Part shown: positions 62,312-64,000 of the stretch, piece by piece
How the letters are laid out: each line of letters begins with the position of its first letter
How positions within the stretch are numbered: the stretch's first letter is position 1
Assembly: GCA_029851415.1 (NCBI GenBank)
Contig: CM056743.1
Span: forward strand, 23,660,905 to 23,724,904
Length of the DNA stretch: 64,000 nt
Direction of reading: 5' to 3'
From: Eretmocerus hayati
Lineage: Eukaryota > Arthropoda > Insecta > Hymenoptera > Aphelinidae
The notes under the pieces: model-generated
Seen by the model: the letters and a program-made list of their open reading frames with translations, nothing else
The model's database searches: none
Told to the model about the DNA's origin: nothing
Program-made: the position numbers and the translations under genes

Positions 62312-62895
62312 TTTTTCATTACGAGAACCCTAAAATCCTATTTAAACGCGGCATTTTTAGGTTAGAGTAATGGAGAACCTATTATTCGCATCCTCGTGAT
62401 GATTCCGACCTTCGCCTGCGGCTCGGGCCGGAAACCCATTACTCGGACGCGAATAAAACGTTTTACGGCCTTGTATCGCAATGTACTATTTGTGGCTAAC
62501 GTAGTATGCTCTCTAATCTCTGAGGGATATGAAACAAAAATCCGTGTAAAAAGTGCACTATTTGCACAGTGGGTGAAAAAAATAGTGTTCCACGCTCGGA
62601 CGGATATTTTTTCCATTCTTGTGATCTCCAACCCTTGCCTCCAGTTCTAGTCTGAAAATACCACTAGATGTGCAGAAACCAACATTCCTGTCTTTGTATC
62701 AAAATTAGTACATTTCGATACAAGGGTGTAAAACGTTTTATTCGCGTCCGAGGTCGGAATCATCACGAGGATGCGGATAATAGGTTTTACGCCCGTGTAT
62801 CTAACTATAGTTTTCGATAAACTGTGAGTAAAAGTCGACAAACTGTGCGCAAAGTGCACTTCACGCACAGTGTATCGAAATGTACTATTTTGGCA

Positions 62896-63639
62896 CTGTT
62901 TCTCGTCCTTTTGTTTGCAAATGAAATCTACCAAATCTGTCGGAATGACTAATGGTACCTTTGAGCCAGTGCTGACATACTTGGCTCCTCGTCATCTGGA
63001 TCTATCATAGAATATCCAAAGATGACCCATCCGATGAGACCTTCCGATGAGATCCGATGAGATCCGATGACTCTTATTCACCAGTAGGAGGAGACATTAA
63101 TGCTCCTCGTCAATACTAAAAAAATTCCAATGAGGAAAATCAAGGATAAAAAATGAGGCCACTCCTGGGGGATTTACTTGGGTACTTACTTCCTTGCGGT
63201 TGGGTAAAACACATAGGAAAAAGTAGGAACGAAAATGCGTACATCTAGTCACTATTACTTCAGGAACAAAAAACAAAGTTTACTGATCGTATGAGTAAGC
63301 AAAGCATCGTATCCAGGAAAATATTATAAATTCTGTCAAAGGGGCATTGCACTTACCGCCGGACGCAATTACAATTCGCCGGGACCCATCCCTAACCGGT
63401 CCATCGGTTTTCCTTATATACCACGAAAATTTCAAACGTCCCGTACAAAATCAGGCCCGTATAAAATACTTATACACATGCTAATCCTGATACGCGCAAA
63501 TGTGACGCTTTGGTTTTTAAAAAAAACGATTCTTTCACCGCGTGCGTAGGTACATATACATTTATATATACATATAAATACTTTTACGAATGTATGTACA
63601 TACAGAGGTATATAAATCTGTTTGTAAAGAATATAGTGG
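62896..63639. other. Intergenic, nothing coding seen
   Basis: Contains a short tandem run of GATCCGATGA-type words near 63030-63075 and TA-rich sequence near 63550-63615. Confidence 0.5.
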
Positions 63640-64000
63640 GGCGTTCATTAGGTGTGAGAGAAGTATTATAGCCGGTGAGCGGTCCACTCAGGACGCTCTG
63701 TCGATTGCGCGCGTTCGACGATCGAGCATCGTGTCGTCGATCTTCTGACGATCGGTGTCTTTACTTCAGTTAAAATTCAAAATTTCTTTCCTTTGGATAG
63801 TGAAAATCTTAGAATCTGCAAGGTAATTGAAATTAAATTGAAAAGTACTGGTTCAAAGAATACAGAATCCGACGAGTATTGATAGAATTGAGTGAGTTTG
63901 CGCGGGAAGAGCTTGTGCCGTTTGAATTTTGCGGGCTTTTTTGAGTGCGTGACTTAATTGTTCGCGGGTGTCTGGAAGAGAGACAGGAAAAAAGGTTCGA
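63640..64000 (+). promoter_or_regulatory. Possible promoter and first exon of a gene to the right
   Basis: A CG-rich patch (63665-63750) is followed by TTACTTCAGTTAAAA near 63760, similar to an arthropod initiator (TCAGT), and by a donor AAG|GTAATT at 63822/63823. This would fit a non-coding first exon of a rightward gene outside the window. Nothing coding is visible. Confidence 0.3.

Larger units (their letters stand above)
59720..62895. repeat. Cluster of GC-rich palindromes with a shared boundary sequence
   Basis: At least twelve hairpins lie end to end, each tens to over a hundred bases long, in contrast to the AT-rich background. Between them, variants of CGATACAAGGGTGTAAAAC or its complement (ACGCCCTTGTATCGAAATGT) recur about 16 times, in both orientations (for example near 59971, 60225, 60522, 60798, 61281, 61434, 61540, 61592, 61703, 61912, 62170, 62466, 62718 and 62790). 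Several hairpins carry the same loop family (CTTCGCCTGCGGCTCGGGCC). Whole modules also recur inverted, for example 62100-62170 against 62820-62890. Open frames here are shadows of the symmetry. I see no gene, transposase or rRNA. Confidence 0.85.

Noticed and set aside
59720..62895. CRISPR array or bacterial contamination
   Set aside because: Spacing is irregular, repeats occur in both orientations and no cas-like or bacterial genes are present; related modules occur elsewhere in the window amid insect sequence.

Overview
This window is nuclear DNA from an insect. Its genes have many introns with GT..AG junctions and recognisable animal products, in an AT-rich background full of small palindromic elements. 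A hymenopteran (wasp, bee or sawfly type) is my best guess, but it rests on overall style and not on a diagnostic marker.

Layout. From 1 to about 15.2 kb there is no convincing protein gene. It holds a Tc1/mariner-type foldback element (1868-2728), a decayed relative (4634-5545), a second foldback (5546-6106), a five-unit ~317-bp tandem repeat (8230-9840), a hairpin repeat (13253-13443) and a candidate Pol III RNA gene (14244-14708). From 15.3 to 51.6 kb lies a dense block of conserved housekeeping genes: LSM2 (-), RFC4 (+), MED12/kohtalo (-), BMS1 (+), OCRL-type inositol 5-phosphatase (+), importin alpha of the KPNA2/Pendulin group (-), SFT2-like vesicle protein (-), and an unrecognised multi-pass membrane protein (+). 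I joined the exons by reading frame and splice sites. Every junction keeps phase, and the first seven products match the family in order and length. A second copy of the candidate Pol III RNA sits in a MED12 intron. From 51.7 kb to the end the window is again non-coding: a foldback element (52186-53020), a third Tc1-type foldback (55999-56807), a CCCGAA-type minisatellite, and a dense cluster of GC-rich hairpins at 59.7-62.9 kb. The last few hundred bases look like the 5' end of a gene reading out to the right.

The genes work in separate basic processes: mRNA decay and splicing (LSM2), DNA replication clamp loading (RFC4), Mediator kinase-module transcription control (MED12), ribosome small-subunit assembly (BMS1), phosphoinositide control in endosomes (OCRL), nuclear import (importin alpha) and Golgi retrieval (SFT2). 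LSM2/RFC4, MED12/BMS1 and SFT2/membrane protein are head-to-head pairs that probably share promoter regions.

Most interesting: (1) two related ~410-460-nt transcription units with the same upstream element, TATA box, 5'-3' closing stem and T6 terminator, whose 5' end resembles that of 7SK RNA; (2) the hairpin cluster at 59.7-62.9 kb, in which palindromes are separated by one recurring boundary sequence.
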